64,000 nt of DNA from CBDCYS01 sp965226245 (GCA_965226245.1 CBDDCL010000015.1:6510001-6574000); one strand, 5' to 3'; positions 26,082 through 34,082 are shown, counted from the first letter of the stretch. Notes: generated by a model not told the origin, from the letters alone. Translations and numbers: made by a program.

Positions 26082-26360
26082 GTGATTCAATCCTTCCGGT
26101 GCCGCGACACCGAAGCGTTGTTTGCGGGCCGGACTTCCACGAAATGGAAGAGTATCGAAAGGGTGGCGCAGAGGAAGCTGAAACAGCTCCACGCCGCGAC
26201 CATCCTGGGGGACCTGGCCGTCTTTCCGGGCAACCGATTGCAGCCTTTGAAGGGAAACCGGGCAGGTCAGCATAGCATTAGAGTGAACAATCAGTACCGC
26301 ATCTGCTTCGTCTGGAAAGACAGCCACTCACATGATGTAGAGATTGTCGATTATCACTAG
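26082..26360 (+). CDS. higB: HigB-type toxin (RelE superfamily mRNA interferase)
   Basis: 92 residues starting at GTG. HigB cleaves mRNA on the ribosome. The sequence fits the HigB/YgjN group: MIQSFRCRDTEALFAGR, then a helix with RVAQRKLKQLHAA, LQPLKGNRAGQHSIRVNNQY and RICFVWKD. The order toxin-first, antitoxin-second is characteristic of higBA. The gap to higA is 8 bases, with a Shine-Dalgarno (taggagatcg) overlapping the higB stop. Confidence 0.88.
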   Translation: MIQSFRCRDTEALFAGRTSTKWKSIERVAQRKLKQLHAATILGDLAVFPGNRLQPLKGNRAGQHSIRVNNQYRICFVWKDSHSHDVEIVDYH

Positions 26361-26368
26361 GAGATCGA

Positions 26369-26677
26369 ATGCCCAGTAAAGTGAGAACCCTGCCGCCGGT
26401 TCATCCCGGTGAAATCCTGCGGGAGGATCTGATGAAGCCGCATGGGCTCAGCATCAACCGCTTGGCGCGCGATCTGAGGGTCCCGGTCACCAGGATTAGC
26501 GAAATCGTCAACTGTCGCCGCCGAATAACCGCCGAGACCGCACTGCGGCTGGCGCGCTATTTCGGCGGCACGCCGCAATTCTGGCTCAATCTGCAAACGC
26601 AGTATGATCTTGAGGTTGCCGCTCGTGCCTCAGCGCGGCGGATTGAACGGGACGTCCATCCCCGGGAAGCGGCGTAA
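26369..26677 (+). CDS. higA: HigA-type antitoxin (XRE helix-turn-helix)
   Basis: 102 residues. HigA binds and neutralises HigB and represses the operon through its helix-turn-helix. Motifs typical of the family: HPGEILREDLMKPHGLSINR near the N-terminus, LARDLRVPVTRISEIVNCRR as the HTH, and LARYFGGTPQFWLNLQTQYD. Complete, with an intact partner upstream; the pair is likely functional. Confidence 0.9.
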   Translation: MPSKVRTLPPVHPGEILREDLMKPHGLSINRLARDLRVPVTRISEIVNCRRRITAETALRLARYFGGTPQFWLNLQTQYDLEVAARASARRIERDVHPREAA

Positions 26678-26757
26678 GTTCGTCCGCGGCGGACACGGTT
26701 CTCTCCAATTCGATCGGGGCACTATCCAAGGGGAAAAGCGCTGATGACTCGCGAGCT

Positions 26758-27417
26758 TTATCCGACTGACACTTCTTGGAGAGTGTTGCGGTAGTCCGCC
26801 AAGAACTTTTCGAGCCCAATGTCGGTCAACGGATGGTTGAAGAGCTGTTCCAGCACCTTGACAGGCAGTGTCGAGATGTGAGCGCCGGCTAAAGCAGCAT
26901 CTCTCACGTGCAAAGGGCTGCGAATCGACGCCGCCAGAACCTGGGTCGGGTACCCGTAGTTCTCATAAATCGTCACGATGTCATGAATCAAAGCCATGCT
27001 TTCGGTCGAGATGTCGTCCAGCCGGCCGAGAAACGGGCTGACGATGTAAGCCCCTGCCTTGGCCGCCAGTAACGCCTGGGTGGCTGTAAAACACAGCGTG
27101 ACGTTGACGCGAATCCCTTCGGACGAAAGTGCTTTTGTCGCCTTGATTCCCTCTCGAATCAGGGGGCATTTGACGACAACGTTGGGATGCAACGCGGCCA
27201 GCTCCCGCCCTTCGCGGATCATGCTTTCAGCGTCGGTCGATACCACTTCCGCGCTGATATCGCCGTCGATGATCTCACAGATCGCCCGGATCTGCTCATG
27301 ATGATCGTGGCCCTCTTTCGCGATGAGCGAGGGATTGGTCGTCACCCCGTCCACGACTCCGTAAGCAGTCGCCTCGCGCAGGTCATCTAGGTTGGCTGAG
27401 TCAATAAAAAACTTCAT
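26758..27417 (-). CDS. Transaldolase / fructose-6-phosphate aldolase-like
   Basis: 219 residues, the size of the short transaldolase (TalC/FSA) subfamily, a class I aldolase TIM barrel that makes or cleaves sugar phosphates in the pentose-phosphate pathway. Signatures: MKFFIDSANLDDLREATAYG, VVDGVTTNPSLIAKEG, the Schiff-base lysine in NVVVKCPLIREGIKA, and FLGRLDDISTESMALI. The Cys-Pro after the lysine is a small variation (usually Ile-Pro). Single gene. Short transaldolases are often annotated tal without distinction. Confidence 0.9.
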   Translation of the reverse strand: MKFFIDSANLDDLREATAYGVVDGVTTNPSLIAKEGHDHHEQIRAICEIIDGDISAEVVSTDAESMIREGRELAALHPNVVVKCPLIREGIKATKALSSEGIRVNVTLCFTATQALLAAKAGAYIVSPFLGRLDDISTESMALIHDIVTIYENYGYPTQVLAASIRSPLHVRDAALAGAHISTLPVKVLEQLFNHPLTDIGLEKFLADYRNTLQEVSVG

Positions 27418-27423
27418 CGTTTG

Positions 27424-27837
27424 TTACCCCTGAAATTTGCCGATACACCCGTTCGTCGAAAACGCACTACTGGGTGAGCAACCGGGACGCTCCAGCCGGT
27501 GATCTGGACCCGGAGAGTATCCGAACAGCAGCCCGGCGGAGGTTCGCCGCTGAATCGGCTTGCGTGTGAATGTTTGAGGTTGTTCTAGTCCCTCATTATA
27601 AGGCAGCACCTCGCGCAGTCCGAATAACAGAGGGTGCGCGACATAAATGTGGAGATGTGAGGGCCTTCTTTTCTTGCAGCGGATGACCGAGCGTATATAT
27701 ACGCTTGGCTCAGGAGGCTGCTCATGGACGAATCCCCGGCGGTCAGCCCTGCTTGAGTAGATCAGCCAGTTGGGTGATTTTCGCCCCGGTTCGATCAGCG
27801 CCACCAGCGGACGTTGCGGAAATCCCAACTTAGAACT
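27424..27837. other. Intergenic stretch without a recognised gene
   Basis: An open frame runs through here on the minus strand, but its composition (PQRPLVALIEPGRKS, RRTSAGLLFGYSPG) matches no family and it has no ribosome-binding site. Nothing else is seen. Confidence 0.4.
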
Positions 27838-28689
27838 TCAGGCCCAACTGCGTCTCGCGGTAATCCTCGGCGTCCCATCCGGCAACTGCCACGACGGCCG
27901 TTGCTCGACGAAGGGCATCTCCAACACTTTCGAAAGGGTCACATCCTCGGGCTTGCTGTAGGCCGGCACGCCGATCGTAATCTCTTCCGGCGGTACGTCG
28001 AGAAGAAGCGTTCCGTGGATGCGGTCCCAAAACGAAAAGCCGCTGGACCAGTTCGAGTCGCTTTCGTCCTGAACGTTCGAATGGTGGATCTCGTGCATCC
28101 GGGGTGTGATGAGAAAGCTCCCGAGCAGGCGTTCGGTTCTGGGAGAAAGCCGGACGTTCGAGTGATGAAAGAGGATGCAAAGCACGAGCATCGTCTGCCA
28201 AACCGAAAAAGCGAGGGGGGAGACGCCGATCACGGCGACTTGCAGCGCCCGTCAGCCCACCGACAGGGTGACTTCGCCGAAATGGAAGCGCAGCCCGGTC
28301 GAGGCGTCCATATCAAGGTCGGCGTGATGTGGCTGGTGAAAGCGCCACAGAAGGCGATTTCTGTGACACTGCGCGTGCCAGTGATAGAGCGTGTAGTCGA
28401 GCGCCAGAACGGCCAGTGGAATCTCGAGCCAAGCCGGCAGAGAGAGCTTTTTCAAAATGCCCCAGCGGCGTTTTTCGACCAGCCGCGCCAGCCGCAAAGC
28501 GACCGGTGCCTCGGCGTATTCGACGGCCAACCCGGCGACTCCCGCGACCGCCAGGTTGCGGGCCGTGCGAACCGTCTTCGACTCCCGTGAGCGGCGCGCC
28601 GGCGACCGCAGCTCCCGCCAAAGCAGCCAGCCGCAGAGGCCGACAAAGAGGGGTGCTTTTACCCAAGCCGGAACTTCCTTCATCGTCAT
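27838..28689 (-). pseudogene. Sterol desaturase / fatty-acid hydroxylase family, in-frame UGA
   Basis: The frame runs from the ATG at 28689 (or 28683, better spaced from agagga) through HWHAQCHRNRLLWRFHQPHH to FGEVTLSVG. It meets a single TGA at 28252-28254 and continues in the same frame as RALQVAVIGVSPLAFSVWQT, LFHHSNVRL and HEIHHSNVQD to 27838. Together the His-box clusters form a complete di-iron membrane hydroxylase of 283 codons. Family members usually have Trp at the stop position (V-P-W-R-A), so this looks like TGG to TGA. Because selB is present, a selenocysteine reading was considered; conserved Trp argues against it. Suppression by Trp-tRNA readthrough is possible but unproven. Confidence 0.75.
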
Positions 28690-29370
28690 TCCTCTAGCGT
28701 GACCCGAGACTTGGAACTACGGGTAAAGCGGTTCGCAACAGGCAAGACTCCGCAGGCCGAATATCCCCCGGCCGAATATCCCATGATAACCGGGCCGGGC
28801 CGGACGCACGACGGAAGCACGAACTCCCGCTGGTCTTTCCATCATAAAGGTTGCCGCCTTTTAAGCCGGCCGATGGTTGCCAGAGGGCCGGATTCCGCTA
28901 TTGGGGCAAACTGTGTTGTTGTCGGCGACTCCCTTGGCCTTTGGATTACCATGCACGTTAAAGTGCGCCACTGGGCGTTGTGGCATGATTTCTGGGGAGA
29001 CGCATAAATCGTTTTGTTTCAGTGGACTGGGAGCGCGTATTGCAGTTTTTTACAGAAAATGTAAGGGTTTTGGGATTTTTTGATGCTCGCAAAGCGCAGT
29101 TCTGCTTTTCTTGATTTATCCATGATCGTTTGTGATTCGATTGATTCACCGTTATCAGGATAGCGTAGCGGCCGGGGGTATTCTTGCCCGGGGGGGGGCG
29201 AGATGTGTTGAAAACACAGGGGATATTTTTTTGAAGTCTCGTGACTGATTCGGAGATTTCGCGAATTGGGAGGGACCAGCCGTTGGGAACGGCTGGTTTT
29301 TCGCCCACCCCAGGCCCCGCAGGCTGCCGCGCCGTTAGCGCGTCGGAACAACAATCGCTCGAACTCGCCT
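28690..29370. other. Long intergenic region, AT-richer than neighbours
   Basis: About 680 bases with no convincing coding sequence. The part from 28990 to 29275 is clearly less GC-rich than its surroundings, contains a small hairpin (gtgttgaaaacac near 29207) and ends in a strong intrinsic terminator on the plus strand at 29276-29301. This may be a transcribed non-coding region. Confidence 0.45.
29276..29301 (+). terminator. Intrinsic terminator without an upstream gene
   Basis: Perfect 9-bp stem ccagccgtt/aacggctgg with a GGG loop, followed by five T residues on the plus strand. On the minus strand no T tract follows, so it cannot serve the dapA-like gene at 29371. No plus-strand gene lies within 500 bases upstream, so it probably ends a non-coding transcript. 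Confidence 0.75.
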
Positions 29371-30255
29371 CTAACCTGTGATCTCTCGGAAGAGATCTTC
29401 GACCTGTTTTCTTTCGTCGCTGCTGATTGGCAACCCTGGAAGCCTGGGGGGGCCGCCGTAGTAGCCTTGAACGTCCAGGGCATACTTGAGGCCCGCAATG
29501 CCGTAGTGGGTGGAAAGTGCCCGTGCCGCGGAAGTAATCAGCTCCTGAAGCTCTTCGGCAGCGGCCAGTTGCCGGGTTCGAACTGCTTCTTCGGCGGAGA
29601 GGCAAAGGAATGGAGCCGCGGAGGCGAAATCCAGAATCGCCCCGGTCGCGCCGGTCGCCAGAGACGGCGCCAGCAGGCAGGCATCTCCCGCCAGGGTTTG
29701 AACCTCTCGGGATGCCGTGTCCAGGGAGATGCCGCCACCCCCAGCGGCGCCAGGCCCGTCACAAACCGCGGCGATGTTCGGGTGCCGCGCCAAAAGTCGA
29801 AGTGTTTCCGGTGAGAGGCAAGTGTCCCCGCCATGTGCTGCGTTCTCGACAATGACCGGAAGCCGAACCGCATCGGCAACCGCTTGATAGTAAACGCGCT
29901 GTGTCTCCGAGCGGCGGCGGGAAGCGGTTGCGGATCTCGGTGGAGGCACAACCACCGCGCTGTACCCGATTTCCGCGGCACGATTCGAGAGCTGAACGGT
30001 TTCGCGGACGCTTTCCGCCCCCGTGGCAGCCAGCAGGATGGCGCCCGATTTAGCTGCTGCGGCAACTTGCTCCCAAACGCGGACCTTTTCTTCCGAAGTG
30101 AGCATGGCCCCCTCGCCGGCGGCGGCGCATACCAGATAGCCTGAGAGTGAAGTGCCGTTCCAGCGGCCGACATTGTGGCGGATCTTCGTGGTGTAGAGAT
30201 CGCCACGATGATCAAACGGCGTCGGAATCGACGCAAAGATACCGGTCAGTTTCAC
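29371..30255 (-). CDS. DapA/NanA-family aldolase homologue lacking the Schiff-base lysine
   Basis: 294 residues with the overall dihydrodipicolinate-synthase layout: GIFASIPTPFDHRGDLYTTK at the N-terminus, AAAGEGAMLTSEEKVRVWEQ (the usual GTTGE-sL-E region), VVVPPP, and RLPVIVENAAHGGDTCLSPE where catalytic members have YNxP. In the strand that normally ends in a Schiff-base Lys (giK-dsg), this protein reads NIAAVCDGPGA, with Cys in place of Lys. It therefore probably lacks class I aldolase activity, or uses different chemistry. Single gene; frame fully intact, so it is not simply decaying. Confidence 0.75.
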   Translation of the reverse strand: MKLTGIFASIPTPFDHRGDLYTTKIRHNVGRWNGTSLSGYLVCAAAGEGAMLTSEEKVRVWEQVAAAAKSGAILLAATGAESVRETVQLSNRAAEIGYSAVVVPPPRSATASRRRSETQRVYYQAVADAVRLPVIVENAAHGGDTCLSPETLRLLARHPNIAAVCDGPGAAGGGGISLDTASREVQTLAGDACLLAPSLATGATGAILDFASAAPFLCLSAEEAVRTRQLAAAEELQELITSAARALSTHYGIAGLKYALDVQGYYGGPPRLPGLPISSDERKQVEDLFREITG

Positions 30256-30354
30256 GGCGGGAACTACTCATTGTAGTGTCAAGGCCCGGTTTGCAGCCAC
30301 GGCTTCGATTTCAAGAACCGGCCGGTGGCTTTTCCGGGTTTTGTGCCGCAAACG

Positions 30355-30756
30355 CTAAGCCGCTCCGGAGGGAACAGGGTCTGGGATCGACGGCTGGTCG
30401 GGCGCTGGCGAGTCAGAACCTGTCTGGCGAGTTGTCGCGACCCGGAATTTGGCTCTGCCGGTAAAATCCGTGCGGGCGGCTACAACACAGTTTCGTCCGC
30501 GCGCTTTTGCTTCATAGAGCGCCATGTCAGCCTGTTCGACGATGCCTTGCCAGTCGCGGCCGGGCTGGGCATTGACGGGATAGGACGCCACCCCGCAACT
30601 GATCGTCACGCGCATCTTCTCCGCCGGTTCCCCGCCCCGCAACTCCTGCTGTTCCACGCGCCGCCGCACGCGCTCGGCTGCAGCCACGGCTCCACGTCGC
30701 GGCGCTTGGTTTGTCGCGGCGCGGGCGATGATGCACACGGCCCTGTCGAACCGCAA
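30355..30756 (-). pseudogene. Diguanylate cyclase (GGDEF) C-terminal remnant
   Basis: Only the last half of a GGDEF domain is present: AAERVRRRVEQQELRGGEPA, VTISCGVASYPVNAQPGRDW, and ADMALYEAKARGRNCV, the usual C-terminal signature. The GGDEF active-site segment and everything before it are missing. The frame upstream of AAERV is unrelated sequence, and the group II intron relic begins close by at about 30757. Not expected to make c-di-GMP. Confidence 0.75.
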
Positions 30757-30897
30757 TTTGCAGCGTTAGGGATTCTGGATGCCGTCGGATCTCGCGGCCA
30801 GCAGTTAAGCCGCTGGGTCCAACCGCCGGATACGGAAAACCGTACGTCCGGTGGTGTGGGAGGGTGCCGGGGCGCAATTCCCGGTACCCGACCCGAT
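30757..30897 (+). mobile_element. Group II intron, 3' end only (domains V and VI)
   Basis: Domain V can be folded at 30822-30855: a 9-bp lower helix accgccgga/tccggtggt, a two-base bulge (cg) on the 3' strand at 30845-30846, a 5-bp upper helix tacgg/ccgta, and an AAAA tetraloop. The CGC triad in the lower helix fits bacterial IIC-type introns. A domain VI-like stem follows (agggtgccggg...cccggtaccc), and the intron ends ...gacccgat at 30897. The reverse transcriptase and domains I-III are missing. Sequence after 30897 is half of the TAGCCCGC repeat, so that repeat was the target. Confidence 0.8.
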
Positions 30898-30969
30898 CGT
30901 CAGGGCGGCGCGCCTCGTAGCGACGGTGTTCTCGCTCTTCGTCTCGCCACGTGGTGAGAAAGCGGGCTA
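30898..30969 (-). repeat. TAGCCCGC repeat, half copy (3' exon of intron)
   Basis: 72 bp matching one end of the full repeat at 58141-58322 in inverted orientation: cgtcagggcggcgcgcctcg, then gccacgtggtgagaaagcgggcta. The other half was lost with the 5' part of the intron. The hicBA pair starts 11 bases downstream. Confidence 0.7.
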
Positions 30970-30979
30970 GAATCTAGAT

Positions 30980-31234
30980 ATGTCGAGTACCGTGACCAAG
31001 ACACTGTCGTACTCCGTGTTCTATGAACCCGCACCGGAAGGAGGGTATGTAGCAACCGTTCCGGCCCTGCCCGGATGCCACACCCAAGGTGACTCCGTCG
31101 AAGAAGCGGAAACGAACATCAGAGAGGCAATTGAACTCTATGTCGAGACGCTGCTCTCTCGAGGTGAAGACATTCCACGGGAGGATGGCGCACTGCAAGG
31201 CAAGATCACTGTCCCAATTGCCATGCCCGGCTAA
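30980..31234 (+). CDS. hicB: HicB-type antitoxin, copy 3 (divergent)
   Basis: 84 residues of the short HicB form: TLSYSVFYEPAPEGGYVATV, PALPGCHTQGDSVEEAETNI, REAIELYVETLLSRGEDIPR. It belongs to a different subgroup from copies 1 and 2 and is on the opposite strand. hicA follows after 3 bases. The upstream sequence is the end of the TAGCCCGC repeat, so its promoter may lie in that repeat. Confidence 0.88.
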   Translation: MSSTVTKTLSYSVFYEPAPEGGYVATVPALPGCHTQGDSVEEAETNIREAIELYVETLLSRGEDIPREDGALQGKITVPIAMPG

Positions 31235-31237
31235 TCG

Positions 31238-31513
31238 ATGGCTTCTCGCTTGCCCGCTATCACCGGAAAGAAGGTGATTCGGGCGCTAAAAAAGGCCGGT
31301 TTTGTCGAACACCGGCAAAAAGGTAGCCTGATGCTCACGCATCCGGAAACCAACGCCAGAACGGTTGTTCCGGTCCACGCCGGCAGAACGGTTGTTCCGC
31401 CACCTGATGCTCACGCATCCGGAAACCAACGCCAGACGCTGAAAAAACCGTTGCTTCTGGCAATCATTTCGGATGCTGAACTAACTGTTGAGGAATTCCT
31501 CTCCATGCTCTAG
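31238..31513 (+). CDS. hicA: HicA-type toxin, copy 3, probably inactive
   Basis: 91 residues instead of the usual ~75. The N-terminal half (ITGKKVIRALKKAGFVEHRQ) and the tail (LLAIISDAELTVEEFLSML) are normal, but the catalytic motif GSH reads GSL (histidine replaced by leucine). The expected junction HAG-QTLKK carries a 16-residue insert (RTVVPPPDAHASGNQR) built from a shifted copy of nearby DNA: bases 31327-31360 recur at 31403-31436 in another reading frame. The insert keeps the frame open. Toxin activity is doubtful although the antitoxin gene is intact. Confidence 0.8.
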   Translation: MASRLPAITGKKVIRALKKAGFVEHRQKGSLMLTHPETNARTVVPVHAGRTVVPPPDAHASGNQRQTLKKPLLLAIISDAELTVEEFLSML

Positions 31514-31728
31514 TGCAGTGCGTCAGGCAGATTGCACCTTGTCCAGAACCAGATCCGGCCGTGTCGCACGCATGGGAGGATTGCTGGTGTAGCTGGTGTA
31601 GCTGTTGTAGATGGTGAGCTCTAAAACGATGTGCTCCAAAAAGATGAGCCGAAGCCAGACTGTTTGGTGTACAATTACCTGCAACCGGGACGCAAACGCG
31701 AAAATCCCGTTTTGACAGGAGGCCAGCC
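31514..31728. other. Intergenic region with short tandem repeat
   Basis: No gene. A 9-base unit (gctggtgta) is repeated three times at about 31578-31604 with one change in the last copy. The Shine-Dalgarno caggaggcc lies 8 bases before the ATG at 31729. Confidence 0.5.
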
Positions 31729-33078
31729 ATGATTTGCGACAAAACACGCGGTCCGAGCCGCCGGAAGGACTGGGCGGCTGCGGTTGCTCTCGGTGCTTGC
31801 TGGATACTGGCGAGTTCCGCGGCCGGGGCCGAACTGACCCAGAAGCCCGTCACCTTCGCCAAGGACATCGCCCCGATATTCCAGGCGAAATGTCAGGAGT
31901 GTCACCGCCAGGGAGCCATGGCGCCGATGTCGCTGGTGAGCTACGAAGAGACGCGTCCCTGGGCGCAAGCCATCAAGGAGCGCGTGCTGATGCGCAGCAT
32001 GCCGCCATGGCACCTCGACAAGACGGTCGGCATCCAGCACTTCCAAAACGACATGTCGCTGAGCGACGAGCAGATCGCCACCGTCGTGCGCTGGGCGGAT
32101 ACGGGCTCCCTTCCCGGAGACCACAAGGACATGCCCCCGCCCAAGAAATGGCCGGTGTATGACGGCTGGCAGCTCTCGGGCCAGTTCGGCTCGCCCGATC
32201 TCGTCATCAAGTCAGAACCCTACGACATGCCCGCTTCCGGACAGGATGTCTGGTGGAAGCCGCTGACTCCGATACCGCTCAGCGAGCCGCGCTGGGTCCG
32301 GGCGGTCGAAATCCGGCCGGGTTCGGAAGCCGGGCGCGAGATGGTGCATCACGTGCTCGCCCGCCTTCAGCAGGAAGAGCCGGGTCGTCCCGTGATTCCC
32401 GACGGCAACACCGGCGGTCCCGGGATGCTGATGGAATGGGCCATTGGCAAGAACTACGATATCTACCGCGAGAACACCGGCAAACTGCTGCTGCCGGGCG
32501 CGCATATCTGGTGGGAACTCCACCTCCATGCCGTGGGTAAGGCGCTGCGGCAACACGCCGAACTCGCCATTTATCTCTATCCCAAAGGTGAAGAGCCTCA
32601 ATACCGCACCTACCTGATGGCGCTGCATGCGGCCAGACGGATCAAGGGACAGATCCCGCTTCTCGACATTCCGCCCCACTCGATCACCCAGACCCAGGGG
32701 TTCTACGTCCTCAAACAGGCCGCGCGGCTCGAAAACTTCCAGCCGCATATGCACCTTCGCGGCAAGTCGATGTCGCTGGAAGCGATTCTGCCCGATGGCT
32801 CGCGGCGCGTGCTGAGTTCGGCCGACAACTTCACCTTCAACTGGATGACCAACTACATCTATGCGGACGAAGCGGCGCCGGTCTTGCCCAAGGGAACGGT
32901 GCTCGAGATTACCGCCCAGCATGACAACACGATCGCCAACCCCAACAATCCCGATCCCAGCCAGTGGGTGGGATGGGGAGACCGAACGGTCGACGAGATG
33001 GCCCACGCCTGGGTGAACATTACTTACCTTCCCGAGGAAGAGTATCAGCGGCTGGCGGCAGCGAATCCATCCGAGTAG
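31729..33078 (+). CDS. Exported c-type cytochrome / copper monooxygenase-like protein
   Basis: 449 residues with a signal peptide (AAAVALGACWILASSAAGAE). A haem c site CQECH lies near residue 45 with a likely axial Met in MAPMSL. The C-terminal two thirds resemble the copper type II ascorbate-dependent monooxygenase fold (DBM/PHM): MVHHVLA, WELHLHAVGKAL with an HxH copper site, and NFQPHMHLRGKSM. This fused arrangement is common in acidobacterial and planctomycete secretomes, where the substrate is unknown. A good ribosome-binding site (ggaggcc) precedes the ATG. The following gene is also exported and may be its partner. Confidence 0.7.
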   Translation: MICDKTRGPSRRKDWAAAVALGACWILASSAAGAELTQKPVTFAKDIAPIFQAKCQECHRQGAMAPMSLVSYEETRPWAQAIKERVLMRSMPPWHLDKTVGIQHFQNDMSLSDEQIATVVRWADTGSLPGDHKDMPPPKKWPVYDGWQLSGQFGSPDLVIKSEPYDMPASGQDVWWKPLTPIPLSEPRWVRAVEIRPGSEAGREMVHHVLARLQQEEPGRPVIPDGNTGGPGMLMEWAIGKNYDIYRENTGKLLLPGAHIWWELHLHAVGKALRQHAELAIYLYPKGEEPQYRTYLMALHAARRIKGQIPLLDIPPHSITQTQGFYVLKQAARLENFQPHMHLRGKSMSLEAILPDGSRRVLSSADNFTFNWMTNYIYADEAAPVLPKGTVLEITAQHDNTIANPNNPDPSQWVGWGDRTVDEMAHAWVNITYLPEEEYQRLAAANPSE

Positions 33079-33082
33079 CAGT

Positions 33083-33210
33083 CCGACGATTGTGGCGGAA
33101 CTTTTCAGACGGCCGGACAGAGGCGCGGACGGGAGTCCGCGCTTCACAACGGTCGCGTCTGCACCCGGTCCACCCAATGGACCCTCTTTGGCCACGGCCT
33201 GTCCGCCAAC
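33083..33210 (-). repeat. Interspersed repeat, full copy, hairpin core
   Basis: Inverted relative to the copies at 21320 and 46972. It contains the hairpin gcgcggacgggagtccgcgc (33123-33142), the conserved end gattgtggcgga, and at the other end gtccgccaacgga corresponding to the taacgcgga start. It fills the gap between two co-directional genes. Confidence 0.7.
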
Positions 33211-33212
33211 GG

Positions 33213-34082
33213 ATGTCTAAAGTGCGGGCGAACCCGTTGACCGCTTGTGGCCTGTGCCTGGCGATCGCACTCTGCAGCGCGATGGCCATCGCCCAAAACG
33301 TCCTGGTCAAGCATCTTCACGACTCCGGACAGAGCATCACCGCCGCCTATGAGGGTTGGTTTCAGAATGACGACGGCAGCTATAGTATTCTCTTCGGCTA
33401 CTACAATCGCAACGAAAAGCAGGTGCTGGACATTCCGATCGGGCCGCAAAACCGCATCGAGCCCGGCGGCCCCGATCAAGGCCAGCCGACCCATTTCCTG
33501 ATCCGCCGCCAGTGGGGCGTTTTCATCGTGCGCGTCCCGAAAGATTTTGGCGACAAAAAGCTCACCTGGACGATTACCGCCAACGGCCAAACCACAACGG
33601 TGCCGGCCAGCCTGAACCCCCTGTGGGTGATTTCCCCAGTCCTCGACGCCGACGGCAACGAACCACCCCTGATGCGATTGGATGACGGAGGCCCTACTGG
33701 ACAGGGGCCGCTTCCGGTTGAGACCACCCGCGCAACGACGGTAGGGGATCCGCTCGAGCTAACCGTTTGGGTGGCCGACGACGCGAGAATGATTCCGGGA
33801 ATGCGTGAGCGCAGCACTCCCCCGATCGCGCTGACTTGGAGCAAATTCCGCGGCCCCGGCGCGGTGAGGTTCGAGAACATTCATCCAGCGGTCGAAACCG
33901 AAGACCCGCCCGCCGCAAACAGCGCCGTCAGCGGCCGAGCCGCCACGACCGCAACGTTCAGCGAGCCGGGCGAGTACGTGCTGGAAGTGGCAGCCAACGA
34001 CTGGACCGGCTTAGGCGGCCGCGGTTCCCTCTGCTGCTGGACAAACGGCCTGGTAAAGGTTTCGGTGAAGGTCGCCCCTTGA
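33213..34082 (+). CDS. Exported protein of unknown function
   Basis: 289 residues from the ATG at 33213, followed by a signal peptide (ACGLCLAIALCSAMAIAQNV). The mature protein is beta-rich: SITAAYEGWFQNDDGSYSIL, FGYYNRNEKQVLDIPIGPQN, VFIVRVPKDFGDKKLTWTIT, and a C-terminal stretch SEPGEYVLEVAANDW resembling an Ig-like module. No enzyme motif is recognised. It lies 134 bases after the cytochrome/monooxygenase-like gene on the same strand, separated by a repeat, so a joint function is plausible but not shown. Confidence 0.65.
   Translation: MSKVRANPLTACGLCLAIALCSAMAIAQNVLVKHLHDSGQSITAAYEGWFQNDDGSYSILFGYYNRNEKQVLDIPIGPQNRIEPGGPDQGQPTHFLIRRQWGVFIVRVPKDFGDKKLTWTITANGQTTTVPASLNPLWVISPVLDADGNEPPLMRLDDGGPTGQGPLPVETTRATTVGDPLELTVWVADDARMIPGMRERSTPPIALTWSKFRGPGAVRFENIHPAVETEDPPAANSAVSGRAATTATFSEPGEYVLEVAANDWTGLGGRGSLCCWTNGLVKVSVKVAP

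Noticed and set aside
27424..27828. 134-codon frame on the minus strand between transaldolase and desaturase
   Set aside because: No domain, no ribosome-binding site, and unusual composition compared with neighbours.
28252..28254. Calling the desaturase a selenoprotein
   Set aside because: The family has Trp, not Cys, at the UGA, and no convincing SECIS could be demonstrated by eye; annotated as an interrupted gene instead.
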